From: Pseudomonas sp. A-RE-19
Lineage (GTDB): Bacteria > Pseudomonadota > Gammaproteobacteria > Pseudomonadales > Pseudomonadaceae
Assembly: GCF_019956555.1 (NCBI RefSeq)
Contig: NZ_JAHBDQ010000005.1
Coordinates: 116,100 to 180,099, forward strand
Reading direction: 5' to 3'
DNA: 64,000 nucleotides
Below the pieces are notes generated by a model, which did not search any database, was not told the origin of the DNA, and saw nothing but the letters and a program-made list of their open reading frames with translations. Positions 10,582-19,844 of the stretch are shown piece after piece; within the stretch, counting starts at the first letter, position 1; the number at the start of each line of letters is the position of its first letter. The position numbers and the translations under genes were made by a program.

Positions 10582-12000
10582 CTACCGGGGCTTATAACGC
10601 ATAATGGCAACGGTCACACGGGTCCCTGTCTGCGGCGTACTTTGAACCGTCAGATGTCCACCCAGTCTTTCGACAATCCGCTTGCAGTGGGCAAACCCAA
10701 GCCCGAACGACGAGGGTTGCGACCGTGCAGCGTCGGCACGAAAAAACACGTGCCCCAACTGTCGGACCTCTTGCGCGGACATACCAGCACCGTTATCGGT
10801 GATCCGGATGATCAAACCGGTGCCGGGTTGTTCGTCCAGCGTGACGTCGACAGCGCCACCGGCCGGGGTGTACTTGATGGCGTTGTCCAGCAGGTTGCCA
10901 AACACCACTTCCCATTGTTCCTGATTTCCGGCGACTTGAACCTGATAGTCCTCCAGCAGATGCAGGGAGAGGCTGAGACCTTTGAGTTCGGCGGCCTTGC
11001 GCCAGCGCTCGACGGCATTGAGCGCATTGTCATTCAACCCGCTTGACTGCCCGCCAATGTCTGCGGTGCCTTCCAGTTGCGCAAGGTTCAACAGGCCGAG
11101 AGACAGGCGCTTGAGCACCTGCATTTCGGCCAGTACATCACGACAGGTCTGGGCGTAATCTTCGGCGTGCCGTGGCCGCGCCAGAATGACCTCCAGCGCA
11201 GCGGTCACGGCAGCAATCGGCGTCTTCAGTTCATGGGAGGCGTTGGCGATAAACAGCCGTTGATGTTCCAGCACTTCCTGAACCGCCGTTTCCATTTGCG
11301 CGTAGCTGTCGAACAGCAGTTTCTCTTCCGCCGAGTGCGCCTCGAACACTACCCGGCGCGTGAATTCCGGTGGCCTCAATGTGCGAAGTTGTCGAGCGAA
11401 ATGGCGAAGGTTGCGGGTGGAGAGCGACACCACGATAAAACTGCCAAGCGTCGTCAGCAGCAGTATCCCTATTGCGGCCAGCGCCACCACACGCTTGAAG
11501 GCCGCGACCGCATTGAGTACCGGTTGCGCGTTGGTGGCCACCAACAACCTGGCCTTCAGCGGTCCTTTGGGGCTGGCGCGTTCAAGGTCGCCCATCTGCG
11601 CGATCCATTTCTCGTTACCGACATCGAACAGGAACGTCTCTTCGTCGCCGGCGCGAACCTGACTCATGGCCTCGCGAAGCGCTTTGCGCATTGGCAGCGT
11701 CGGCCCCCTGGAATCTTGCAGCAATTCGCCCGATGCCGATGAAAGGTCAAAGTACAGGTCGTGATCGTGATCCAGTTCCGAGGCGAATTCACCCTGGCGC
11801 TGATAGACCAACTGCGCGTTCTCGACGCTGATCAGCGACTCGATGACGTCCGACTGGGTATCGAGATGGTGCCGAAGTTCATCGAGCCGGGTGGTTTGCA
11901 CCCAATGACTCAGCCACACATAGCCGATGAGCAACACACACGCCTGAACCACGAACAGTGTGAGCGCGATTTTGATGTTCAGCGCCAGGTTACGCCACAC
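10582..12000 (-). CDS. Two-component sensor histidine kinase
   Basis: Inner-membrane sensor kinase of 472 residues. A membrane segment at about residues 10-30 and a second at ~165-190 enclose a ~130-residue periplasmic sensor. A HAMP-like linker follows, then the HisKA box ASHELKTPIAAV with the phosphorylated histidine, and the ATPase domain with the N box DNAIKYTPAGG and ITDNGAGM. The GTG start at 12000 lies inside the end of the response-regulator gene (11-base overlap), so the two are one transcription unit. The signal is unknown. Position opposite the SecDF-like gene suggests an envelope-related stimulus (inference). Confidence 0.88.
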   Translation of the reverse strand: MWRNLALNIKIALTLFVVQACVLLIGYVWLSHWVQTTRLDELRHHLDTQSDVIESLISVENAQLVYQRQGEFASELDHDHDLYFDLSSASGELLQDSRGPTLPMRKALREAMSQVRAGDEETFLFDVGNEKWIAQMGDLERASPKGPLKARLLVATNAQPVLNAVAAFKRVVALAAIGILLLTTLGSFIVVSLSTRNLRHFARQLRTLRPPEFTRRVVFEAHSAEEKLLFDSYAQMETAVQEVLEHQRLFIANASHELKTPIAAVTAALEVILARPRHAEDYAQTCRDVLAEMQVLKRLSLGLLNLAQLEGTADIGGQSSGLNDNALNAVERWRKAAELKGLSLSLHLLEDYQVQVAGNQEQWEVVFGNLLDNAIKYTPAGGAVDVTLDEQPGTGLIIRITDNGAGMSAQEVRQLGHVFFRADAARSQPSSFGLGFAHCKRIVERLGGHLTVQSTPQTGTRVTVAIMRYKPR

Positions 12001-12655
12001 GAAGGATCAACCCTTTGCCGCGAATGGTTTCAATCTCGACGTCGGCACCCGCCAACTTGCGTCGCAGGCGATTGAGCAGCACGTCCAGGCTGTTGCTGTC
12101 CGGCTCGCTGTCGAAAGGGTAGAGCAGCCCCAGCAATACCGTGCGGGTCTGCAATTGATTAGCCTTGCCGGCCAGCGCCACCAGCAGGTCGTATTCCATG
12201 CCCGTGAGCTCCAGCGGACGGTCGCCGATGCTGACCCGCAAGGTGTCGAGTTCGATGTTCAAATTGCCCAGTGTCAGCGATTTCGATCCACGGGCGATCG
12301 AGCGTCGATAGAGGGCATTGAGCCGCGACACCAACTCGATCATTTCGAAAGGTTTGGTCAGATAGTCGTCGGCGCCGAGATCCAGCCCCTGCACCCGATC
12401 CACCACCTCGCTTCTGGCCGTGACCATGATCACCGGCACTTCGTTGCCCTTGCCGCGCAGCACTTTGAGTACGTCCAGACCAGACATTTGCGGCAGCATC
12501 CAGTCCAGCACCAACACGTCGTACTCGCTCGCATCGGCATAGTACATGGCCTCTTTGCCGTCCCTGGCCAGATCCACCACCCAGCCTTCTTCCTCAAGCC
12601 CGCGCTTGATGCTGTTACCCAGCAGGGCATTGTCTTCGGCCACCAGAACCTTCAT
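11990..12655 (-). CDS. OmpR-family response regulator
   Basis: Receiver domain at residues ~1-115, with the acidic pair in VAEDN, the phosphorylated aspartate in VLDWMLP and the conserved lysine in DDYLTKPF. A winged-helix DNA-binding domain occupies ~125-220 (LTGMEYDLLVAL, LLNRLRRKL). 221 residues from the ATG at 12655; the longer open frame adds an unlikely 24-residue N-terminus. The recognition helix region is unusual for the QseB/PmrA group (LYPFDSEPDSNSLD), so I give no gene name. It pairs with the kinase just downstream and is divergent from the SecDF-like gene, which starts 187 bases away. Confidence 0.88.
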   Translation of the reverse strand: MKVLVAEDNALLGNSIKRGLEEEGWVVDLARDGKEAMYYADASEYDVLVLDWMLPQMSGLDVLKVLRGKGNEVPVIMVTARSEVVDRVQGLDLGADDYLTKPFEMIELVSRLNALYRRSIARGSKSLTLGNLNIELDTLRVSIGDRPLELTGMEYDLLVALAGKANQLQTRTVLLGLLYPFDSEPDSNSLDVLLNRLRRKLAGADVEIETIRGKGLILRVA

Positions 12656-12842
12656 CACTCGCTCTCTGAACAGGCATGCAGGCGTGCATTCATGGCATGT
12701 CCGGCACGCGCTGGCAAGCCGTCGCACAGCTATACGACTTCGTTAACAAGCGGTTCATTTTCGCCTCTTTAGACTGCCCGACAGTGGTGAACATGCCCTT
12801 CGGCTTCGATTCGCTTTTCAGTCCCTTATCTGGATTTCTTCC

Positions 12843-15416
12843 ATGAGCCTTTCCAGTCGACGCCTGTCGTTCATCCTCCTGACGGGGCTTCTGGCCTGTC
12901 TGATGGCCGCGACATTTTCCAGCCTGGCCACTCATGTGCGCTTCGGGCTGGAGTTTCGCGGCGGTTACGAGATTTATTACGTTGTGAACCCGGTACCGGG
13001 CAAGACCCTGCTCGGCAAGGATGACCTGTTGCAGACGGTCGCGATCCTGAGTAAACGTGCCGACAGCATTGGTATTACCGAGCCGGACATCCGCGTCGAG
13101 GGCGCCAACCATATTCGGGTGAAACTGGCAGGCCTGACGTCCGCCGAAGAATCACGCTCGCTGCTCGGCAGTTCGCAGGGGTTACCCACGCAGTTGACCG
13201 AGAAATACACCCAGACCGTCGGCAGCGTGTTGGGCAAAACCGCTCTGGCAGAAACCGTTCAGGCAGGTCTGATCGGCATCGCCTGTATTTTTCTGCTGCT
13301 GGTGGGGCTGTACCGCACCGGCGGTTTGATCGCCGCGTTTTGTACGTTGGTCTACCTGTGGCTATTGCTGATTGTGTTCACCGTCTCGGGTGCCACCTTG
13401 TCGCTGTCGGCGGTGGTGGCGTTTGTGCTGGGCATTGGTATGGCGGCGGATGCGAGCATCATTTGCCTGGAGCGTATGCGTGAGGAAATCGACCTCGGTC
13501 GGTCTCTGCGCGAAGCCGTGGAAAACGGCTTCAACGGCTCGCTGTCGACGATACGTGATGCAAACCTGGTGACCGCGTTGGCGATGATTGCCTTATTCGC
13601 GGCGGGCATCGGGCCGATTCAAGGATTTGCGTTGACCCTGCTGGTGAGCATCGTGATCAGTGTCGCCACTAACTACTTGCTGATTCGCCGGTTGATGCTG
13701 TGGCTGGTTGATACCCAGTGGGTCAGCCAGCGCTGGTTGATCGGCAAGGGCAAGCCGCGCGCCACCAAAGCCCGCCGTTTCAACTTCGTGGGCCTGGGGA
13801 AAATGGCGATTGTGGTCTCGTTGCTGACCATCGTTTCCGGCTCGCTGTACTACCGCGCTCACGGCCTGAACCTGGACATCGATTTTACCGCCGGCACCGC
13901 GCTGGACATCGACGTCGACCGTACAATCACTCAGGAAACCGCCACGCAAATCATGACCGGGGCGGGCACTATTCCGGCCACCGTGGCCGTGGGAGGCGCA
14001 CAGAATCAGCATATCGCCGTGCGCTTTGATGAAGTGCTCAAGCCGGCTGATCTGAAGCAGATCATTACCGCGTTCAAAGGCAGGTATCAGACCGTAGAGT
14101 ACGAGGAAAACACCGCAGACCCCGGCGTTGCACGGGATTTTGCCACTCGGGCCATCTATGCGGTGATTGCGGCATTCGCCAGCATCGCGATCTTTATCGG
14201 CCTGCGTTTCTCCTGGGCCATCGCTCTGGCGACCTTGCTGCCGATCGTTCAGGACATCCTCATCGTCTCGGCGATCTTCTCGCTGTTCAAGTTCGAGATC
14301 GACGTCACCTACATCGCGGCATTGCTGACGATCATCGGCTATTCGCTGAACGACAAGATTGTGATCTTCGGACGCATTGTCGAAAACGTGAAAAAGTCCC
14401 CGCCAATGGATGCAGTGGCCTTGTGGGGTTTGATCAACCTGAGCATCAGCCAGACGCTGGGGCGTTCGCTGTACACCGTGCTGACGGTGGTCATGGCGTC
14501 GACCTGTCTGTATCTGTTTGCCTGTGAACCGTTGCAGATGTTCTCGCTCGCACTGGTGCTGGGCCTGATATCCGGTGCGGTGTCGTCGATTTTCATGTCC
14601 AGCGCTATCTGGCTGACGCTGTCCCGGCGGAAACTTCAGGTGGCGAAGGTTGGCTCGACGTTGAACGTCAGCGCCAAACGCATCCCGCATCTGGCGTCCA
14701 CGCCGTTCCTGGGGGCACTGCTGACCGTCTGCATGGTCGGAGTCGGTGGATGGTTCTGGGTGCCGGCCCAGGCAACGGCGGGCAAAACGGAGATCAGCGC
14801 CTCGACGGCAGCCGGTTCACTCGGCGACTTGTCGAGTTTCCGGACGATTATCGTAGACACCGCCCGCTTAGTGGACGCCGGTGACCTGAAGGCGGCCAAG
14901 GCCCGCATCACCGACCTGGAAACAGCCTGGGATCAGGCCGAAGAAACCTTGCAGCCAAAGTCGCCGGCATCCTGGACGTCGGTCGACAAATCGATCGACC
15001 GCGCGCTGTCCCAATTGCGCTCCGGCAAACCGGACCCGAAAGCCTGTGCCGACGCCCTGAATACCCTGCTGGCCAAAGTTGATAACCAGCAGATCAGTGC
15101 CGCCATCCCTATAGCGGCAACTCCCGCCGGGTCGATGGGCGACTTGTCCTACCTGAAGGTCATCATTTCCGACACCAAAAAGCTGCTCGGCAATGGCGAC
15201 ATGAAAGGCGCACGGGCCAGGATCACCGAGCTGGAAAGCACCTGGGACCAAAACGAGGAAAAGCTGCGAGCAATTGATCCTGAAGGCTGGACCTCCATCG
15301 ACAAGTCCCTGGACAGAGCGTTGAAACAAGTCAGGACCGGGGTGCCGGATCTGGCGGCGTGTTCCGCGGCGCTGGATACCCTGGCGACAAAGATCGACAG
15401 CAAAAGCATGCACTGA
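12843..15416 (+). CDS. SecD-SecF fusion-like membrane protein with two C-terminal tandem repeats
   Basis: 857-residue membrane protein built as a short SecD half fused to a SecF half. SecD-like motifs are FGLEFRGGYEI near residue 35 and GIGMAADASIICLER near 200. SecF-like motifs are LNLDIDFTAGTALDI near 350 and YSLNDKIVIFGRI near 500. The membrane aspartates thought to carry protons in SecDF are retained (GMAAD and LND). The large SecD periplasmic P1 head is mostly missing: only ~100 residues lie between the first two membrane segments. After the last membrane segment (~residues 625-645) come two repeats of ~95 residues (about 656-748 and 761-857), rich in charged helices with motifs ARITDLE, WDQAEE and ARITELE, WDQNEE. 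It is unlikely to be the housekeeping SecDF. The ribosome-binding site is weak. Confidence 0.8.
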   Translation: MSLSSRRLSFILLTGLLACLMAATFSSLATHVRFGLEFRGGYEIYYVVNPVPGKTLLGKDDLLQTVAILSKRADSIGITEPDIRVEGANHIRVKLAGLTSAEESRSLLGSSQGLPTQLTEKYTQTVGSVLGKTALAETVQAGLIGIACIFLLLVGLYRTGGLIAAFCTLVYLWLLLIVFTVSGATLSLSAVVAFVLGIGMAADASIICLERMREEIDLGRSLREAVENGFNGSLSTIRDANLVTALAMIALFAAGIGPIQGFALTLLVSIVISVATNYLLIRRLMLWLVDTQWVSQRWLIGKGKPRATKARRFNFVGLGKMAIVVSLLTIVSGSLYYRAHGLNLDIDFTAGTALDIDVDRTITQETATQIMTGAGTIPATVAVGGAQNQHIAVRFDEVLKPADLKQIITAFKGRYQTVEYEENTADPGVARDFATRAIYAVIAAFASIAIFIGLRFSWAIALATLLPIVQDILIVSAIFSLFKFEIDVTYIAALLTIIGYSLNDKIVIFGRIVENVKKSPPMDAVALWGLINLSISQTLGRSLYTVLTVVMASTCLYLFACEPLQMFSLALVLGLISGAVSSIFMSSAIWLTLSRRKLQVAKVGSTLNVSAKRIPHLASTPFLGALLTVCMVGVGGWFWVPAQATAGKTEISASTAAGSLGDLSSFRTIIVDTARLVDAGDLKAAKARITDLETAWDQAEETLQPKSPASWTSVDKSIDRALSQLRSGKPDPKACADALNTLLAKVDNQQISAAIPIAATPAGSMGDLSYLKVIISDTKKLLGNGDMKGARARITELESTWDQNEEKLRAIDPEGWTSIDKSLDRALKQVRTGVPDLAACSAALDTLATKIDSKSMH

Positions 15417-15419
15417 CGC

Positions 15420-16949
15420 TTATTCGGCCCGGGGAATAAACGCCACGCTCTGTTCTTCGCGGGCGTGGAATATTCGCTCGCCGTTGGTGGGTGTGGTGGT
15501 GATGACCTGATGGTCGACACCCAGGTAGTTCAGCGGCAGCGCGTCGCCATTGCGGTACTGGGCGACAATGATGGTGCGCTGCGGATCCCAGTGCCGGCCA
15601 CTGGTGTTGTCCAGCCAGGTCATCAGCGCTGCGGTATCACCCGTGCGTGGAAAGTCCTGGGTTCCTGATACGTAATAGAAGGGCGCGCCGCCGGTTTGCA
15701 GGTACATCGGGACTTTGTTGTCCACTTCGATCATCACCATATGCCATTGACTCAACGGCGCTCGCTTGCCAGCCTCGAACCTGACCGTCTCACCGAACTG
15801 AACCACGCCGCCACCACTGTTGGTCCAGGGATAGAGCACACCCAACACCGCCAGTAACAACCCCGTGGTCAGGCCGAAACCGATCTTCCACCCACGACCA
15901 CCGAACCTGCCAGGCGCCTTGCGTTCAGCCATTCGCCGGGTGACCCACCAGGCGCCCAGCAACTGAGCAAAGGGCACCAGCGGCAATACGTAGTAACTGC
16001 GCCGGCTGCCGCTGGCCGTGAAAAACAGCATCAACAGGCCCAGGCCCCAGATCAGCCAGCGTGTATCGGGTTCGATGATTCGCCAGTTGCGCAGTGCACA
16101 CCACAATGCAAGTAGCCAAAAGGGTGTCCACGGCAAGGTGTAGACGGGGAGATAAAGCAGGTAGGTGTAAATCGGACCGATGTTGTCGAAGGGCTGGAAA
16201 AAACGCACGACGTTTTCCCGAAGCACCAGACCCAGGCCGCTCTCGCCATAGGTTGGCGCACCGTAGACGTGCGACAACACGAACGGTGTCATGTAGAACG
16301 CCCCGGCAACCATCAGGGCCATGCACAGTCGGAGGTTGAGATGGCGTTTCCAGCGCCCGTCCTGCGACACATGGGGCAACAGTAACAAGCCCGGTAGAAT
16401 GAAGCCGATCAGCCCCTTGAACAGTGAGGTCAGAGACAGCAGCAGAAAAAACACCAGGTAACGACTGAAGCGTGTGTCGTCGGGCCCGCGCCAATACCAC
16501 CACACCGCCGCCAGCACACCACACACCGTTAGAATGTCGGCAGTAGCGACCCGTGCCCAAAAGGCGAAATAGAACGTTGTTGCCAGCATCCAGCCGGCAA
16601 TCAGCCCGGTGCCTTTGCGGTACAGCCGCTCACCGATCAGGTACACCAGCCAGACGCTCAGCCACGCGGCGATCACCGAAGACAGGCGCAATGACCAGTG
16701 CCCCAAGCCACCCGTCAGCCAGGCGGTGGCAGTGATCAGCCAATAGGAGGGCAGCGGTTTGTCGTAATACGCTGCGCCCTTGAGGTAAGGGTCGAAATAG
16801 TCACCGCTCTGAAGCATTTGCAACGCGATGTTGGCCCAACGGGTTTCCGCCCCCCACAACTCCCGCGTGCCCAGCCCAAGCAACAGAATCAGCGCGCACG
16901 CGCCTAGCAGGAGCGCCAACGCGCCCCTGTCACTTGCCCAAAATTTCAT
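15420..16949 (-). CDS. GT39 family membrane glycosyltransferase, ArnT-like
   Basis: 509-residue polytopic protein with the PMT/ArnT architecture: ELWGAETRWANIALQML (the acidic ETR site), AAYYDKPLPSYWL, and repeated hydrophobic helices, then a ~110-residue soluble C-terminus from about residue 395. It probably transfers a sugar from a polyprenyl-phosphate carrier to an envelope acceptor on the periplasmic side. It is clearly more distant from the two ArnT copies in this window than they are from each other, so donor and acceptor are unknown. It ends three bases from the stop of the SecDF-like gene on the opposite strand and lies 27 bases downstream of the second arnT, probably in one operon. 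Confidence 0.82.
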   Translation of the reverse strand: MKFWASDRGALALLLGACALILLLGLGTRELWGAETRWANIALQMLQSGDYFDPYLKGAAYYDKPLPSYWLITATAWLTGGLGHWSLRLSSVIAAWLSVWLVYLIGERLYRKGTGLIAGWMLATTFYFAFWARVATADILTVCGVLAAVWWYWRGPDDTRFSRYLVFFLLLSLTSLFKGLIGFILPGLLLLPHVSQDGRWKRHLNLRLCMALMVAGAFYMTPFVLSHVYGAPTYGESGLGLVLRENVVRFFQPFDNIGPIYTYLLYLPVYTLPWTPFWLLALWCALRNWRIIEPDTRWLIWGLGLLMLFFTASGSRRSYYVLPLVPFAQLLGAWWVTRRMAERKAPGRFGGRGWKIGFGLTTGLLLAVLGVLYPWTNSGGGVVQFGETVRFEAGKRAPLSQWHMVMIEVDNKVPMYLQTGGAPFYYVSGTQDFPRTGDTAALMTWLDNTSGRHWDPQRTIIVAQYRNGDALPLNYLGVDHQVITTTPTNGERIFHAREEQSVAFIPRAE

Positions 16950-16976
16950 GGAGGGTTTCCTGTAAGGAGGACGGCG

Positions 16977-18698
16977 TCAGGGTTGGCTTTGAGGAAAAAT
17001 CAGAATCTCCAGGTTGCCGCGCTGATAACGCTTGCCATCGACTGGCAATAGCAAGACTTCTTGCATTTCCGCGACGCTGTTAACCCGCATCACCACCCCG
17101 ACCGCGCCTTTTTTTCGGGCCTCGGTCATCCATTGCCCGACGTTGTCCATGGTGACTTTACGTGAGGCCATGGCGGGGTCGTCGAGGCCATACTTCAGTT
17201 CGCCAATCGTGTTGAAAAGATCGACCTGAGGCCGCTTCAAGCGCCACGACAAGGCTGACGCCGCGCCGAGATCGTTGCTGAGCAACGATGTGGTCTGACT
17301 CAAGGCATCCAGATGCTCGGCGATGAACTGATCGGGCATCTTGCTATCGATAATCTGGCTCGGCATCGCCGCCGGCAATAGCGCGACCAACAGCCAGATA
17401 CCCAGCGCCGGCACGGCCCAGAACACCAGGGGCCGCAGCACCTGCAAGGCGTTGGCGATGATCCAGCCGAACAACACGATGAACACCAGAGACAAGGCAA
17501 ACATCTCGGTGTTTTCGTAGACCTCTTTGGTGGCTTGCAGATAAAGCAGGGCGATCAGGGCGCCGGTGGCGATGACGACGTTGAATACGCCATTGAGGCG
17601 AATGGCCCGGCCTCGGCCTTGATTCAACAGCGCTATCAGCGCGTTCCCCATCAGCAACGCCAGGGGCAACAGACACGGCATGATGTAGGTCGGCAGTTTG
17701 CCGCGGCTCAAGCTGAAAAATGCTAGCGGCAGCAGCAACCAGAGCAACAGAAAACCGATCGCGGGTTGGCGCTTTTGCTGCCAGGCCTGGACAAATGTCG
17801 TCGGTAACAAGGCGGCCCACGGCAGGCTTGAGGCGACCAGCAACGGCAGATAGAACCACCACGGGCGAGCGTGTTGCGCATCATCGGCAGCGAAACGGCG
17901 AATGTGTTCGTGCCAGAAGAAAAACCGCCAGAAATCCGGTTCCCGTTGATCAATGGCCAGCACCCACGGCAGGCAAACCACTGCGGCCACGACTACCGCC
18001 AGCGACCCGTAACGCAACAGCTCTCCCAGGCGTCGTTGCCAAACCATGTAGGGCAGGGCGATCAACACCGGCAACAGCCAGGCGAGAAACCCTTTGGTCA
18101 TGAAGCCCATGCCGCAGGCAAATCCCAACAGCATCCAGGCACCGAGTTTGCCGCGCGAAGAATGGCTGCTGATGGCAAACCATAGCGCAACCAGACTCAG
18201 GTTGACCCAGAGCGTGAATTGCGGATCGAGGTTGGCGTATCCGGCTTGCCCGGCAATCAGGCCGAAACTCATGTAAAGCAGTGCGCAGGCAGCGCTTTTG
18301 CGCGGGTCATTCCAGACGCGGCGGGCAATCAGGTAGGTCAGCCAGACGCTCAGCCCGGTGCTGAGTGCCGAAGCGATACGCACGCCGAACAGGTTGTCGC
18401 CGAATACCGCCTGACCGATGGCGATCATCCAGTAACCGGCGATCGGTTTTTCGAAGTAACGAATGCCCATGAAATGCGGGGAGACCCAGTTGCCGCTCAG
18501 CAGCATTTCCTGGCTGATCTGACCGTAGCGGGTTTCGTCGGGAATCCATAGACCATGGGTCATGAGCGGCAACAGATAGAAAACAACGTACGCCAGCAGC
18601 AAGCCAGGCACTATCCAGCGTTCGGTAACGGGTAGCGCACGCAGGGTGCTATGGGATAAAGAGCCGGCAGGCTGGGGCAACAGGTTGTTGGACGTCAT
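16977..18698 (-). CDS. Second ArnT-like lipid A aminoarabinose transferase (paralogue)
   Basis: 573-residue inner-membrane GT39 enzyme. The first ~200 residues are nearly collinear and highly similar to the arnT at the left edge ([44 protein letters not shown]). It is longer than typical ArnT by an N-terminal extension of ~25 residues before the first membrane helix. It lies outside the arn operon, just before the GT39 gene and after an Ais-like phosphatase. Whether it uses Ara4N on lipid A or a related sugar on another acceptor cannot be told from sequence. All visible catalytic-region motifs are retained. Confidence 0.86.
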   Translation of the reverse strand: MTSNNLLPQPAGSLSHSTLRALPVTERWIVPGLLLAYVVFYLLPLMTHGLWIPDETRYGQISQEMLLSGNWVSPHFMGIRYFEKPIAGYWMIAIGQAVFGDNLFGVRIASALSTGLSVWLTYLIARRVWNDPRKSAACALLYMSFGLIAGQAGYANLDPQFTLWVNLSLVALWFAISSHSSRGKLGAWMLLGFACGMGFMTKGFLAWLLPVLIALPYMVWQRRLGELLRYGSLAVVVAAVVCLPWVLAIDQREPDFWRFFFWHEHIRRFAADDAQHARPWWFYLPLLVASSLPWAALLPTTFVQAWQQKRQPAIGFLLLWLLLPLAFFSLSRGKLPTYIMPCLLPLALLMGNALIALLNQGRGRAIRLNGVFNVVIATGALIALLYLQATKEVYENTEMFALSLVFIVLFGWIIANALQVLRPLVFWAVPALGIWLLVALLPAAMPSQIIDSKMPDQFIAEHLDALSQTTSLLSNDLGAASALSWRLKRPQVDLFNTIGELKYGLDDPAMASRKVTMDNVGQWMTEARKKGAVGVVMRVNSVAEMQEVLLLPVDGKRYQRGNLEILIFPQSQP

Positions 18699-18895
18699 GA
18701 CTCGACCTTGGTGCGGAAAGATGTTGCTCGGTTTAATGGCGCGCGGTGCACTTGCGCGAGAGCGAAACTTCTTACATAACGGAACGCAATAGCGATTTAG
18801 ACTACAGAAGTTGCGTCAGCTATCTAGTTGTTATGGGAAAGTTATAGTCAACCCATATAAAAAGCTCTCTAAGTGCCAAGGTTTTTTTGCAGCGG

Positions 18896-19555
18896 TTATT
18901 GTTTCAAGATTTTACCGCTCAACAGGGAATGCCAGTCAGTGGCATTTACAATGCCGAGCACCTGAGGTTGCCCATCGGCAATGGCGACGAACAAAGCACT
19001 GCCATATTCACTGGTCTTCGCGTGCTCGAAACCGGTCTGGGCTTCGAAATCGCTGATGCAACCGCTGTGGGTGACCAGCACCAGATTTCGATGGGCATGC
19101 TTGTTTTTCACCACATCGTTACGCATGGTTTCGCCACAAATGGCTAGCCATTCCTGGGTCACCGCATCTTGACCGAACATGTAGTGTGAGGTTTGCACCG
19201 TGCGGGTGGCCGGGCTGCTCAAGACATCGGTCTGTGCCATGCCCAAGTGCATAAAGCCTTGGCCCACGGCCGTAGCAGCATCGCTGCCGACTCGGGTAAT
19301 GCCATCGGGAGGGCCAAGGCACGGGTTGCTGGATTGGTCGCAGCGTTCGGTATGGCGAACCAGCACCACCACTTCGCCGGCTTGCCAGCGATCGATCAGG
19401 CTGTTGGTCACTTCGGGGCCGGCAGTCCCCAGATTGACGGGGGATCTGGGCCACAAGACAAACCCCATCACCAGCGTAGCGATGACCAGAGTTGCCGCTA
19501 CCGAGACCAGTTTGATGAGCCGCGAGGCAAGGATTCGTGGAAAAAAATTAGCCAC
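18896..19555 (-). CDS. Histidine phosphatase family protein, Ais/PmrG-like
   Basis: Membrane-anchored phosphatase. One N-terminal hydrophobic segment (about residues 14-36) is followed by a branch-2 histidine phosphatase domain with the RHTERCD active site (RHxE variant), DVLSSPATRTVQT, and the second catalytic histidine in VTHSGCI. The family includes Ais/PmrG, which removes a phosphate from heptose II of the LPS core. The GC-CD-type cysteines and length (~219) fit that group. The start is a GTG with a poor ribosome-binding site, so the first residues are uncertain. Location between an ArnT paralogue and a ColS-like kinase supports an LPS-remodelling role (inference). Confidence 0.75.
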   Translation of the reverse strand: MANFFPRILASRLIKLVSVAATLVIATLVMGFVLWPRSPVNLGTAGPEVTNSLIDRWQAGEVVVLVRHTERCDQSSNPCLGPPDGITRVGSDAATAVGQGFMHLGMAQTDVLSSPATRTVQTSHYMFGQDAVTQEWLAICGETMRNDVVKNKHAHRNLVLVTHSGCISDFEAQTGFEHAKTSEYGSALFVAIADGQPQVLGIVNATDWHSLLSGKILKQ

Positions 19556-19844
19556 TCGTGTTTACCCGTTAGTGCGCAATAGAGAATAACTTTCAAATAC
19601 GACCTCGCTGAGCAACATTTAAAGGTCATGGCGCAGATAGTAGATCAAGGCAGGTGTCGGAGTAGTGAAGGGGATGTGAAAATTTTGCGCAGAAAAATAT
19701 CAACGTCCATTTAGTTCGTTATTGCAAGCCGTTATCTTGTACTTCACACACAGTGGTCTATCTTTGGTGCGCACCCCGGCTCTGCGGCAATCGGCCCGAG
19801 TCAACAGATGTCGTGGTTTGAACCGGCAGTGGACCCAGAACAGA

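Noticed and set aside
19670..19700. ColR-like binding site (GTGAAAA) between the phosphatase and the ColS-like kinase
   Set aside because: Only the TTTTCAC half matches; the upstream half of the ColR consensus does not.
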